A stretch of DNA of 64,000 nt from Bartonella bovis 91-4 (GTDB lineage Bacteria; Pseudomonadota; Alphaproteobacteria; Rhizobiales; Rhizobiaceae): positions 1,441,667 through 1,505,666 of the forward strand of contig NZ_CM001844.1 of assembly GCF_000384965.1 (NCBI RefSeq). Reading direction: 5' to 3'. Made by a program: the position numbers and the translations under genes. The notes under the pieces are model-generated. The model was not told the origin of the DNA. It made no database searches and was given only the letters and a program-made list of their open reading frames with translations. This document shows positions 1 through 7,852 of the stretch, piece after piece. Positions within the stretch are counted from its first letter, which is position 1. Every line of letters begins with the position of its first letter.

Positions 1-97
1 AATCTATTGAACTTTCAATACTTTTATGAAAGTCACAAGCATCGGCAAGGCGTTTTTCAAATTCTGTTGTATTTGTTGGCAGTAAGCGCCCAAGCAT
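1..97 (-). CDS. Phage tail protein I (gpI-like), N-terminal fragment cut by window edge
   Basis: An open frame starts with ATG at 97 and runs off the left edge (32 codons visible). It begins MLGRLLPTN and continues with a Glu/Lys-rich helix, the usual opening of P2-family tail protein I, a baseplate component. It starts 3 bases after the stop of the gpJ-like fragment, and J followed by I is the standard P2 baseplate gene order. Too little is visible to say whether the gene is intact. Confidence 0.55.
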   Translation of the reverse strand, partial: MLGRLLPTNTTEFEKRLADACDFHKSIESSID

Positions 98-100
98 TGA

Positions 101-544
101 CTATATACGCCCTTTGAAGTTAAGCGTCACTTTACCAATGGCTAAAATTTCTTCACTGGAGACGGCAATATCATCTTTAGGGGTAACAGCAACAGTCTTC
201 TGCACACCAGGGATCATCAGTTTTGAAATCCACCATGATAAACTTAACTCACGACCAAGAGCTTGCTCTTTCTTCCAAGCTGTGCGTAAATTTGCCTCCA
301 TTTGGGTTAAGATCTCTAAAGAAATTTCAGGTAAGAGCCAAACATCTGCTTCTAAATCTACAACCGTTGTTACTGCAGCGTGAACCTCAATTGTATCATT
401 GGTCATAATCACGCTTTTATCCGTCAGCACTTCTTTGACTCTTTGTAATAAATCCTCACTCGCTGTTGCTTGCTCATTCTTACCAAAAATAGCCACGTGA
501 ATAGTGAGTTTTTTTCTGCGCGGGTTTGAGTATCTGGAATCCAA
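101..544 (-). pseudogene. Baseplate assembly protein J (gpJ-like), C-terminal remnant
   Basis: This 147-codon frame has real similarity only from about residue 13 (position 508) on. That part resembles the C-terminal third of P2-type gpJ: a segment with alternating charge, then GVQKTVAVTPKDDI and a final beta strand before the stop. P2 gpJ is about twice as long. The first dozen codons lie in another frame relative to the upstream gpV-like coding sequence, so the 5' half of gpJ is missing. In an intact phage the protein forms part of the baseplate wedge. This copy is almost certainly non-functional. Confidence 0.65.
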
Positions 545-678
545 TCGCTTACAATATTACCGCTTTGAACAAGATAACGTACGTTTTTATGATCAACGTG
601 GCTAATCTTACCTACCATAACCATATTGGCCACACGTCTTTTTAAATCTGTAATTTCTCTATCACGCCGCTCTAACAT
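424..678 (-). pseudogene. Baseplate assembly protein V (gpV-like), N-terminal remnant
   Basis: From the ATG at 678 (MLERRDREI) the frame gives the typical gpV opening: a helix with LKRRVANMV, then VGKISHVDH and an OB-like strand ending IVSDWIPDTQTR near position 520. After that the frame reads gpJ DNA out of register and stops. P2-type gpV is about 200 residues; only about 55 remain. The start overlaps the stop of the upstream tail gene by 17 bases, as expected in a packed phage operon. gpV is the central spike tip protein. Confidence 0.6.
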
Positions 679-1192
679 GGGAATTTTCAGTGGTTTGATA
701 TTTATCCTCATTATTAAGACCTGTGTCGGGATCAAAGCCTACACAAGGCTCAAAAAAGACAGTGCTTTCTTCTTCAGGAGAGATATTGGTTACATAAATG
801 ACTTCAAAGGTTAAAATAGAACCATGCAATGCTAAGGAGCCATTATCGCCAAAAGCCATGGCAATGTTTTGTAAGCGACAGCTTTCAACTGTGTTGTTGA
901 GATTGGGGTTGTTATGGAAAATAGTTTCAATTTCCCAGGCTAATTGATCAACAAAACGTGCTCCATTTTCTCTTGTGTCATAGCATTCAACATCGACCGT
1001 TAAAATACGACGCCTTGCCCCATAATCGTGCCCACTTTCTATCTTTTCATTTTGCGTTGATACATTAACAAATGGATGATCTTCAGGAGAGAAATTAAAG
1101 TCTCGCATGTTGTAGATTTCATCACCAGCGGCTGTCTTGCCAGCTTTGATTAACTCAACAAACCTCTTTCTTAGCGTTTCTCGTGGATGCAT
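662..1192 (-). CDS. Phage tail completion/terminator-like protein
   Basis: This is a 176-residue soluble protein beginning MHPRETLRKRFVELI. An N-terminal helix is followed by beta-rich segments (RRILTVDVECYD; SILTFEVIYVT) and an acidic tail. The fold pattern and the place directly upstream of the gpV-like sequence fit a tail-completion protein that caps the tail tube, but I recognise the family only loosely. No frameshift is visible. The start is supported by position; the 1193-1253 leader holds no other gene. With the rest of the tail operon broken, it probably has no remaining role in virion assembly. Confidence 0.5.
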   Translation of the reverse strand: MHPRETLRKRFVELIKAGKTAAGDEIYNMRDFNFSPEDHPFVNVSTQNEKIESGHDYGARRRILTVDVECYDTRENGARFVDQLAWEIETIFHNNPNLNNTVESCRLQNIAMAFGDNGSLALHGSILTFEVIYVTNISPEEESTVFFEPCVGFDPDTGLNNEDKYQTTENSHVRAA

Positions 1193-1253
1193 CTTAATTC
1201 CTGTTATTGAAAAGCCGTAAAAAACTGGAGATTTTCTACCAGCTCTAATTAAA

Positions 1254-1280
1254 AAAGGCTGGACATTTAACCCAGCCTTT
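1254..1280 (-). terminator. Rho-independent terminator of the lipoprotein phosphoesterase gene
   Basis: A perfect 9-bp stem (AAAGGCTGG / CCAGCCTTT) encloses a 9-base loop. On the minus strand it is followed by a run of T. It lies about 30 bases past the stop at 1313 and separates that gene from the phage tail genes. Confidence 0.8.
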
Positions 1281-1312
1281 ATGTTTTTTCACTCTTGAAG
1301 AGAAGAACGTTA

Positions 1313-2776
1313 CTATAAATTACTGCAAGTATTAGAAAAGCTTTGGTTATCCCCTATAAAGCCTAAATTACGCACCACGACACCCGTGCCGTTCTTTCCA
1401 TTATAAGCTTTGACGTTAACTGATTTTCCTTTTACATCTAAGAGATAATAATCTCCCCTATAGAGAGCTCCAGCAGTGTATACAGGTATATTTCCGAATA
1501 CTTTATCGTCTTTTGCTTGGCAAAAACTTTGTACATGGGTATGCCCTACAAATATTGCTGCGATATCATAACGTGCAAGAATTGATTTAAATTTTGTCAA
1601 ATCTTGGATGTTTTCGGGTTTAATAAAATGTGAATCATGATCACCGACATGCCGACGAGCGTCATGGAAATTTAAAATTGTAGTCTTGCCCCTGTCAGCA
1701 GCAGCTTTTAAATCTTTTTCTAGCCAGTCCAGAGACTTTGTTATATTTATGCTAAAGTAGACATCACTCATATGAACAGTATAAATTGGAAAATTTTGCA
1801 GTTGTACATAATGAATATCTCCGTAATCCCATGAATAACTTAAACTCCCTTCGATAAAGCGAGTTGGTTGAACACCGGGAAATGAAGAAATAAATTTATC
1901 AGTTACGTCTTTGTTGAAATTGGGTAATTGAGTTTCGTATTTATTTATTTCCGATAACATTCTAGTAACTGCACTCATAGCGCACGAATCTCGACTAATA
2001 GTTCCAATAAGGGTGCAATCACCAACATTATTTGCATAATCATGGTTACCTAACCCTTCATATAAATTGGGAATGTTATATACATTTTTATAATCAGTAT
2101 AGGTTTTTGGTCGACCAAATTCAGTCAAATCACCATTTACTAGATGAAAGTCAGCCCGGTGTGACTTTATCGCTTGTGCAACCTTCGTATTTGTTTTTAT
2201 CCACGGGTCTCTATTTGCCGTTGAGTTAGGATCACCGTAATCCAAACGCCATGCTTGTGGATCAGCTGCTATTATAAGCAAATGATCTTTCATTGAAGAT
2301 TTTCTATTGACATTCCAAGTCATTGTTGCGTTATTACCTTTTCCGGTACCCTTAGTCGTAAAAAAGTAATCTTTATCGGATGAATTTACAGAATAACTAT
2401 TCTTTCCCGTATATGGATTGTTCCATTTAAATGTTAAAATAGTCCCATCATCTTGTACTTGATATTTAACCCATCCTCCGGCTCCAGTAAGCCAAGCATT
2501 AGATGTTGTACCCATTTTTCCTGCTTGGCCAGATTCTATGGTACCAGGTTTTCTCTTCCATTCTCCACCACTAAGTCCGTAACTAATTGGGACCAGGGAA
2601 GTACCCTTAATATTGTTGACAATAGTTACATCTGTTGAACGATCATCAAATGCTTTTGTTTCATCCTTATATTGTCGAGCATCAATAAACATGTTTTTTG
2701 TATTTTCGGAATGAAAACTCGTACAACCAGAGATAATAAAAGCAATCATCGTGATTGCAATATATTTATAATTCAT
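1313..2776 (-). CDS. Lipoprotein with aegerolysin-like N-domain and calcineurin-type metallophosphoesterase domain
   Basis: This 487-residue protein has a lipoprotein signal with lipobox ending ISGC at residue 18. Residues about 48-156 form a beta-rich segment with conserved-looking landmarks (GAGGWVKY, FKWNNPYTGKNSY) that resembles aegerolysin-type beta-sandwich domains; this is by eye only. Residues about 165-460 are a calcineurin-like phosphoesterase with metal motifs D172-P-Q, GD at 215-216, GNHD 243-246, H371 and GHTH 411-414. The first motif is DxQ rather than DxH. The substrate is unknown. The gene sits alone between prophage tail genes and dead toxin-antitoxin genes, with its own AT-rich leader and terminator, which suggests phage-carried cargo. 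The reading frame is intact, unlike most of its neighbours. Confidence 0.75.
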   Translation of the reverse strand: MNYKYIAITMIAFIISGCTSFHSENTKNMFIDARQYKDETKAFDDRSTDVTIVNNIKGTSLVPISYGLSGGEWKRKPGTIESGQAGKMGTTSNAWLTGAGGWVKYQVQDDGTILTFKWNNPYTGKNSYSVNSSDKDYFFTTKGTGKGNNATMTWNVNRKSSMKDHLLIIAADPQAWRLDYGDPNSTANRDPWIKTNTKVAQAIKSHRADFHLVNGDLTEFGRPKTYTDYKNVYNIPNLYEGLGNHDYANNVGDCTLIGTISRDSCAMSAVTRMLSEINKYETQLPNFNKDVTDKFISSFPGVQPTRFIEGSLSYSWDYGDIHYVQLQNFPIYTVHMSDVYFSINITKSLDWLEKDLKAAADRGKTTILNFHDARRHVGDHDSHFIKPENIQDLTKFKSILARYDIAAIFVGHTHVQSFCQAKDDKVFGNIPVYTAGALYRGDYYLLDVKGKSVNVKAYNGKNGTGVVVRNLGFIGDNQSFSNTCSNL

Positions 2777-3062
2777 AATTTATATCATCCTCATCGAAAT
2801 TAAATTTAAATATAGTATTATTATATTACAAAATAATTTGTTCTAAAAGTACTTAATAATACATTTTCAATGTAAGTTATATATATATATTATATTTAAT
2901 AGTAGGTATGCTATATTTGAATTGTGTAAATTATAATTATGGTTTTATTAATTTTCTTTGAACAGTGCTATTAATTTTGGATAATGCATCAGATAAAAGC
3001 TTCCGTAGCGCTATGTTTGAAATTAGACATTAATGTAATATAAAAATGGTGGAGAAGCTGTT

Positions 3063-3326
3063 ATGGTTACTAGTCGTATAGTTCAAGCACGTATTCGCGA
3101 AGATATTCAGAATGTAGCTAGCCAAATCATTTAAGCCTCTGGTTTGTCAGTGCGTGATGTGGTTAGAGTATTGATGACCGTATTGCACAAGATAAAGCTA
3201 TTCCATCAGTGTTATTTCCACCGAATGCGAAAATAATTAGAAGCTTTTGCTGAACTCGACAAAGGTGGCTTAAAAAAGTTTAATTCAGTGGATGAATTAT
3301 TTGATGATTTGTATGCGCACGATTGA
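3063..3326 (+). pseudogene. DinJ/RelB-type antitoxin, degraded
   Basis: Joining three frames gives a DinJ-like antitoxin: VQARIREDIQNVASQII, ASGLSVRDVVRVLMT, IAQDKAIPSVLFPPN and finally KKFNSVDELFDDLYAHD. The lesions are an in-frame TAA at 3132, a frameshift near 3178 and another near 3238. An intact homologue would be about 87 residues with an N-terminal ribbon-helix-helix. The last codons overlap the start of the toxin remnant, as in real dinJ-yafQ operons. Confidence 0.75.
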
Positions 3327-3594
3327 GCGTACTATTGTTTTCAAACGTGATTTCAAGCGTGAAATGAAAGGAAAGTATAGCTACTTTTAGAGAATGATTT
3401 GCGCAAAATTATTGAAAGCATTAGTGAATAATCAACCGTTAGAACCGCGGCATCGTGATCATGTATTAATCAGAAATTGGAGTGATTTCCGAGAGTGTTT
3501 TATTTGACCTGATTTAGTATTGATTTATCGTTTAATCAATCAGGATAGATTAGTTTTGGTGCACCTTGGTTTTCACTATGAACTTGATTTATGA
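3313..3594 (+). pseudogene. YafQ/RelE-type toxin, degraded
   Basis: From the ATG at 3313 the product begins MRTIERTIVFKRDFKREMKG and hits TAG within 26 codons. Later pieces keep the family pattern: LRKIIESISE, then NNQPLEPRHRDHVL, RNWSDFRECF, a TGA, then PDLVLIYRL and HLGFHYELDL. At least one frameshift and two stops are present, so no ribonuclease toxin can be made. It overlaps the antitoxin remnant and shares its fate. Confidence 0.75.
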
Positions 3595-3634
3595 TTGAAG
3601 AATCAATCTGCTTTTTGTTTTAAATAATAATGTT

Positions 3635-4282
3635 TTACAATTTGTCAGCTACAGCCTCCTCATGTAGAATAAGCTTATACATATTTGATTCTGATGCCTG
3701 TATATTTGCAACAGTAAAATGCTCTTGAGAAGAACTCACTTTATTGCTGTCAATTTCTTTAGGAGTAAACAGAACAATACAATCTCCTAGTTCAGGGAAC
3801 ACGCCACCAATATCATTGATGCAAACATCGAGCTCTTTCCTTGGGATTGTTGTTGTTACTCTTCCTCCGGCCTCTGATTCTGCATGCTTAATGCTATAAA
3901 TCGCTGTGATATGAAAAGACTGCCCTGTTTTCTTTCATGTATTGATCACAGGCTGCCTAAAGGTATCGCGTACACTTCAACCATTTGACTGAGCAGCCCA
4001 TGCCATTGCATTTTATTGCGCCTTTACCACTGCTTTGAAGAGCATTTCAGGATGCGTACAAATGAAGAGTGGGTAATTGTATACCTCAGGTCTCACCCAT
4101 GCGTCATTTTAGCGATCTATAACAAGTGTAGGGTAAAGAGGTTTGCCGACTGTATTGACAAACTTCATGCTTTCACCCGGAGCAAAAGTTTTTTGGAAGA
4201 CACCAGGCACATTAACAGGAACGAATTGACATTCATTAGGTTTGATTCCTATGCTTCGTTCTGCATTAGATTTGGTGTTCAT
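3635..4282 (-). pseudogene. Unidentified phage-zone protein with four in-frame stop codons
   Basis: A single frame from ATG 4282 to TAA 3635 reads 216 codons without any frameshift, but it is interrupted by TAA (4109), TAA (4013), TGA (3977) and TGA (3935). Between stops the composition is protein-like: FVPVNVPGVFQKTFAPGES, HAESEAGGRVTTTIP, INDIGGVFPELGDCIVLF. I do not recognise the family. It lies in the prophage remnant, opposite and head-to-head with the truncated exonuclease, so a phage origin is likely. A functional product would require readthrough of all four stops, which is improbable. Confidence 0.6.
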
Positions 4283-4315
4283 GTTATAATCATGAATGTT
4301 GCAGTAATTAATGAA

Positions 4316-4828
4316 AGTCACACCTACAAAATCAAACTCATTACAGAACACTTAACAGGCAAAACAGTATCATCTTATGAAACACCTGCCATGCGATGGG
4401 GAAATGAACATGAACACAGGGCAATTGAAGAATACAGCTTCATTTATGATACCCCTGTCACACGATGTGGATTTATTCCTCACCCAACAATTGAAATGGC
4501 AGGCGCTAGTCCTGATGGTCTCATTGGAAATGATGGCCTTGTAGAAGTCAAATGCCCTCAAGAAACAACACATGTACGTTTTTTACGAGATAGTAAAATC
4601 AAACCTGAATATATCTTACAAATGCAATTTCAAATGGCTTGTACAGGGCGAAAATGGTGTGATTTTGTCAGTTTTAATCCATTGTTCACCAATCAAGCAA
4701 CTCATTTGCGTGTAAAGACGCTACGCATCCCACGTGATGATGAACAGATTGAGCTCATCAATAAAGCTGTTGAAACATTTTTAGCAGAAATAGAACAAGA
4801 TATGCAATTCTTGACACAAGCTGCTTAA
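4316..4828 (+). pseudogene. YqaJ/lambda-type exonuclease lacking its N-terminus
   Basis: From about codon HTYKIKLIT at 4318 the frame matches phage YqaJ-type recombinases: RWGNEHEHRAIEEY, GASPDGLIGNDGLVEVKCP (catalytic D and E-x-K) and QMQFQMACTG. The C-terminus at 4828 looks complete. The usual N-terminal part (the first about 50 residues including the TASR-like motif) is missing. The same frame upstream, to 4016, is only the antisense of the neighbouring pseudogene. Intact relatives are about 200-220 residues. The enzyme would degrade double-stranded DNA 5'-3' for phage recombination; this copy lacks a proper start. Confidence 0.7.
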
Positions 4829-4907
4829 ACCCCATAGGGGCTCTTTCATTGCATTCTCTCTAGCGTCCCCACACATTCTATTTAATATAAAAAAGAAAGG
4901 TAATAAG

Positions 4908-5093
4908 ATGATATTTGATGATGGCGATAGATATGTCACGACACGTGAATGTGCACAGCTTTTTAATGTGTCAACAACAACGATTCGCAATTGGGTGATA
5001 CGAGGAGTATTTCTCCAACCATATAAGCTTGGTAAGTCAGTAAGATAGAGAAAAAAAGAGGTTTTAACATTCACCCCAAAGGAAATAAGCTAA
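4908..5093 (+). pseudogene. AlpA/MerR-type helix-turn-helix regulator, nonsense-truncated
   Basis: ATG at 4908 follows an AAGAAAGG ribosome site. The product reads YVTTRECAQLFNVSTTTIRNW and GKSVR, a winged helix-turn-helix of the AlpA/excisionase type, and stops at TAG 5046. Beyond the TAG the same frame continues RKKEVLTFTPKEIS to TAA 5091, which is the natural end of such proteins. One nonsense change therefore removed the last 15 residues. The 46-residue form may still fold. The position next to the tRNA-Leu fits a phage excision or regulatory gene. Confidence 0.6.
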
Positions 5094-5209
5094 AAATAAC
5101 ACAAATTTAGATAAAATTATATAAACTCTAAAGGGTGAACCAAAAGGGGGGCTGAAAATTATCTAATTAAATAAAAATCTATATATTTCAATATGTTAAA
5201 AATATAAAA

Positions 5210-5295
5210 TGGTGCGGGTGGTCGGACTCGAACCGACACTCCTCTCGGAACCAGATTTTGAGTCTGGCGCGTCTACCAGTTCCACCACACCCGCA
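5210..5295 (-). tRNA. tRNA-Leu (anticodon CAA)
   Basis: The minus strand folds as a class II tRNA. The acceptor GCGGGTG pairs with CACCCGC, with discriminator A and an encoded CCA at 5212-5210. The D-arm contains GGTAGAC and the anticodon stem CCAGA/TCTGG holds loop CTCAAAA (anticodon CAA). A long variable arm and GGTTCGAGTCC T-arm follow. It decodes UUG. Its 3' end faces the prophage remnant, the usual orientation of an integration site. Confidence 0.95.
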
Positions 5296-5516
5296 CATGC
5301 AGCTTTTATCAACTAGAGCTTTATCAAGACATAAGACAAGCGTGTGCCCTTTTCTCTTGCACTATATGAAGAAGTAGAGATTCGTCAACACTGGACTTTC
5401 ATTTTTTAACTGGACTTTTGTTTTTTTAAGTCTATGCAATCATTTTTAACCCATTAAATTGATCTGGTTTAACTTTGAAAGTACGTACATATTAAACTAT
5501 AGGGGCTTTTAAATTA

Positions 5517-6119
5517 ATGATATTAAATAAATTAAAGGCATGGGTGGTATCGTTAGCACAGCGTCGCACAGCACCACATTGGCTTGGGTTAATTGCTTTT
5601 TTTGAAAGTTCCTTTTTTCCAGTTCCCGCTGATGCCTTGTGCATTCCAATGGCACTTGTGCGCCCGCAAAAAGCCTATCACTATGCGCTCATTGGCACAG
5701 TGTGTTCTACTTTAGGGGGGGTGTTTGGCTGGATTATAGGTTTTTATGCCTATGACACCATCGCCAAACCGATTTTAGAATTCTACGGTAAATATGAAAG
5801 TTTTCAGACATTTCAAAATGATGCAACATTAAAATTTCTCATAATTTTATTAATCACATCAGGGCTTTTCCATTTTCCACCCATCAAGCTTGTCACGCTT
5901 TTATCAGGGCTCATGGGGGTATCTCTCCCGCTTTTTATCATTATCTGTCTCTTAGCACGCGGAACTCGTTTTTATTTTTTTGCCTGGTTTATTCAACGTT
6001 TTGGTCAAAAAACGCTCGATTTGCTTTTTCGTCACTTCACATGGTTTGTACCCATTGGTCTAATTCTTGTCTTGTTAACCTATAATCTATTAATCTATAA
6101 ATTGTATTCTGCTTTTTGA
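5517..6119 (+). CDS. YqaA/DedA-family membrane protein
   Basis: This 200-residue protein has about four to five hydrophobic segments and the SNARE-associated/DedA signature FESSFFPVPADAL at residues 29-41. It ends with a short charged linker and a last transmembrane helix. YqaA-like proteins are inner-membrane proteins of unclear function; relatives in the wider DedA family act in lipid flipping and envelope homeostasis. The gene is followed after 34 bases by a DsbB-family gene on the same strand, probably one transcript. The start has a weak AGGGG site 11 bases upstream. Confidence 0.75.
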   Translation: MILNKLKAWVVSLAQRRTAPHWLGLIAFFESSFFPVPADALCIPMALVRPQKAYHYALIGTVCSTLGGVFGWIIGFYAYDTIAKPILEFYGKYESFQTFQNDATLKFLIILLITSGLFHFPPIKLVTLLSGLMGVSLPLFIIICLLARGTRFYFFAWFIQRFGQKTLDLLFRHFTWFVPIGLILVLLTYNLLIYKLYSAF

Positions 6120-6153
6120 AAATCGTTTCTCTTCCACTTGAAGGAATATGTAA

Positions 6154-6729
6154 ATGAGTGCCTCTTTGTCTTGCCAATGTTTTATTAAAAAACATTTTCT
6201 TCACAAACAAAGCAATAAAGAACAAAGCTTATGGGCCTTTTTTCTTGCTTTTTGTCTTGCCGCCACACTGGGTATCGCACTAAGTTTTGAAATTATCGGT
6301 GGTTATCTTCCATGCCACTTATGCCTAATTGAGCGCCTTCCCTATTATGGCGCTCTCCCACTATTAGTTATAGCAGGCCTTTTGGCGTGGGCTTCTTTCC
6401 TTCCCTCTCTAATACGATTCTTATTTATATGTGTTTTTGTGCTCATGGCAACAAGCCTTGGACTTGCAATCTATCATACCGGTGTTGAATATCATTTTTG
6501 GCCAGCACCAGCCCACTGCAGCCTAAATACAACAATATCCACAACAGATATAAACCAGCTTTTTACTTCACTTGAAAAGCCCCCAGCATCTGCCTCTTGT
6601 TCTCAAGTACCAGCGCGCTTTCTTTTTTTGTCATTTGCTGGGTGGAACGTCCTTGCCAGTTTGTTGTGCATGCTCACCAGTATGTATGTAGCATCCAAAG
6701 GGCTCCTCTCAAATGATGATGAAAAATAA
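6154..6729 (+). CDS. dsbB: Disulfide bond formation protein, DsbB family
   Basis: DsbB reoxidises the periplasmic thiol oxidase DsbA and passes electrons to quinone. The 191-residue sequence has four predicted transmembrane helices, a CHLC pair (C54, C57) in the first periplasmic loop and a second pair (C122 in HCS, C149 in ASCSQVP) in the second loop. That is the complete set of four redox cysteines. The N-terminus has an additional Cys-containing, basic stretch. A GAAGGA ribosome site lies 8 bases before the ATG. It is probably co-transcribed with the YqaA-like gene. Confidence 0.85.
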   Translation: MSASLSCQCFIKKHFLHKQSNKEQSLWAFFLAFCLAATLGIALSFEIIGGYLPCHLCLIERLPYYGALPLLVIAGLLAWASFLPSLIRFLFICVFVLMATSLGLAIYHTGVEYHFWPAPAHCSLNTTISTTDINQLFTSLEKPPASASCSQVPARFLFLSFAGWNVLASLLCMLTSMYVASKGLLSNDDEK

Positions 6730-7000
6730 ACCTTAAAAGCTAAAAACTACCTATAACACAGCATACACCCCCCTTCTCCAACACACAGGCCCCTATAATA
6801 CAAGCTCTATCGTGTAACACAGCTCACACCCTTGCAGTATAAAGCCTGCATCTTACAACTCAAACTGCATTCTACAACAAAAGCCTACACCCTTTAAGCT
6901 CAGCCATACTTTAAAGCGTATAACATCCACGATTGACTTTCGGCACCCAATCTTAAATTTTAATATTTTAAAATTGACTTTTGTTTGATACCCTCTATTT

Positions 7001-7017
7001 TTTAGAATTATTCTAAT
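7001..7017 (+). promoter_or_regulatory. Irr-type iron control element (ICE box) overlapping the mbfA start region
   Basis: TTTAGAATTATTCTAAT is a near-perfect palindrome (TTAGAA-TTA-TTCTAA) matching the rhizobial ICE pattern TTTAGAA-N3-TTCTAAA bound by the haem-responsive repressor Irr. It sits immediately before the mbfA coding region. MbfA genes are known Irr targets in rhizobia. Binding here is inferred from sequence. Confidence 0.75.
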
Positions 7018-7030
7018 AATGAGAGCAACA

Positions 7031-7852
7031 ATGTCAAACTCACCTTCACCTTCTTCCCCTTCTTCACCCCATAATGCTTTTGAGCCTCCTTTATGCCAAG
7101 AGATGGTCGCTTATGCTCTCAAATTACAAGAAGAACAAGCCGCACTTTATTTAAAATATGCCAAAGCTTTACAAGAGCATTGTCCAGAGCAAGCTGCAAC
7201 TTTTGCCAAAATGGGCACTAAAGAACTTGAGCATTTTCAAGAATCTTTGCGCATAGCTTGCAATACTCATGCAACAACTCCACACCCCTCATCTGATGAC
7301 CCCTCTCTTTCAGAAATTTCCCATCAAGAAGAAAACTTTCAAACAACACAAGAAGAAAATCAAGCCACTCCATCACAAACGCAAGAATATAAACAAACAC
7401 TTTTAACGTGGATTCAACCTGGCCTTGCAGGTTTAATGGATGGATCTGTTTCAACCCTTGCCCCCACGTTTGCAGCAGCCTTTGCAACAGGTGATACCTA
7501 TCAAACTTTTTTGATAGGTTTTTCTGCTGCAATTGGTGCAGGCCTTTCAATGGGCTTTACTGAAGCAGCTCATGATGATGGAAAATTATCAGGGCGTGGC
7601 TCTCCATTAAAAAGAGGCATTGCCAATGGTGTCATGACAATGATTGGGGGGTTAGGCCATGCTCTTCCCTATCTCATTGACAACTTTTTCCTTGCAACCA
7701 CCCTTGCTTGTCTTATCGTATTTTTTGAACTCTGGGCTATTGTCTGGATTCAAAATAAATTTATGGCGACACCTTTCTGGCGTGCTTCCTTCCAAGTTAT
7801 TGTGGGCGGAGCTTTAGTCCTTGCAACAGGTATTCTCATTGGCAGTACATAA
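7031..7852 (+). CDS. mbfA: Membrane-bound ferritin-like/VIT1-like iron transporter MbfA, shortened ferritin domain
   Basis: MbfA exports iron across the inner membrane in rhizobia. The C-terminal half (from TWIQPGLAGLMDGSVST on, about residues 120-273) is a complete VIT1/CCC1-type domain with about five helices and motifs such as GFTEAAHDDGKLSGRGSP. The N-terminal part holds only one helical hairpin of the ferritin-like domain (LQEEQAALYLKYA ... KELEHF) and then a Thr/Gln/Glu-rich linker. Full-length rhizobial MbfA is about 325 residues with two hairpins; this has 273. The ATG at 7031 is preferred over 7019, which falls against the ICE palindrome. Regulation by Irr is expected. Confidence 0.85.
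   Translation: MSNSPSPSSPSSPHNAFEPPLCQEMVAYALKLQEEQAALYLKYAKALQEHCPEQAATFAKMGTKELEHFQESLRIACNTHATTPHPSSDDPSLSEISHQEENFQTTQEENQATPSQTQEYKQTLLTWIQPGLAGLMDGSVSTLAPTFAAAFATGDTYQTFLIGFSAAIGAGLSMGFTEAAHDDGKLSGRGSPLKRGIANGVMTMIGGLGHALPYLIDNFFLATTLACLIVFFELWAIVWIQNKFMATPFWRASFQVIVGGALVLATGILIGST

Noticed and set aside
4016..4315. N-terminal extension of the exonuclease frame
   Set aside because: It is antisense to the four-stop pseudogene and lacks the family's N-terminal motifs.
5391..5432. Two adjacent copies of a TGGACTTT-poly-T segment before the YqaA-like gene
   Set aside because: Short and T-rich; likely slippage and not clearly functional.
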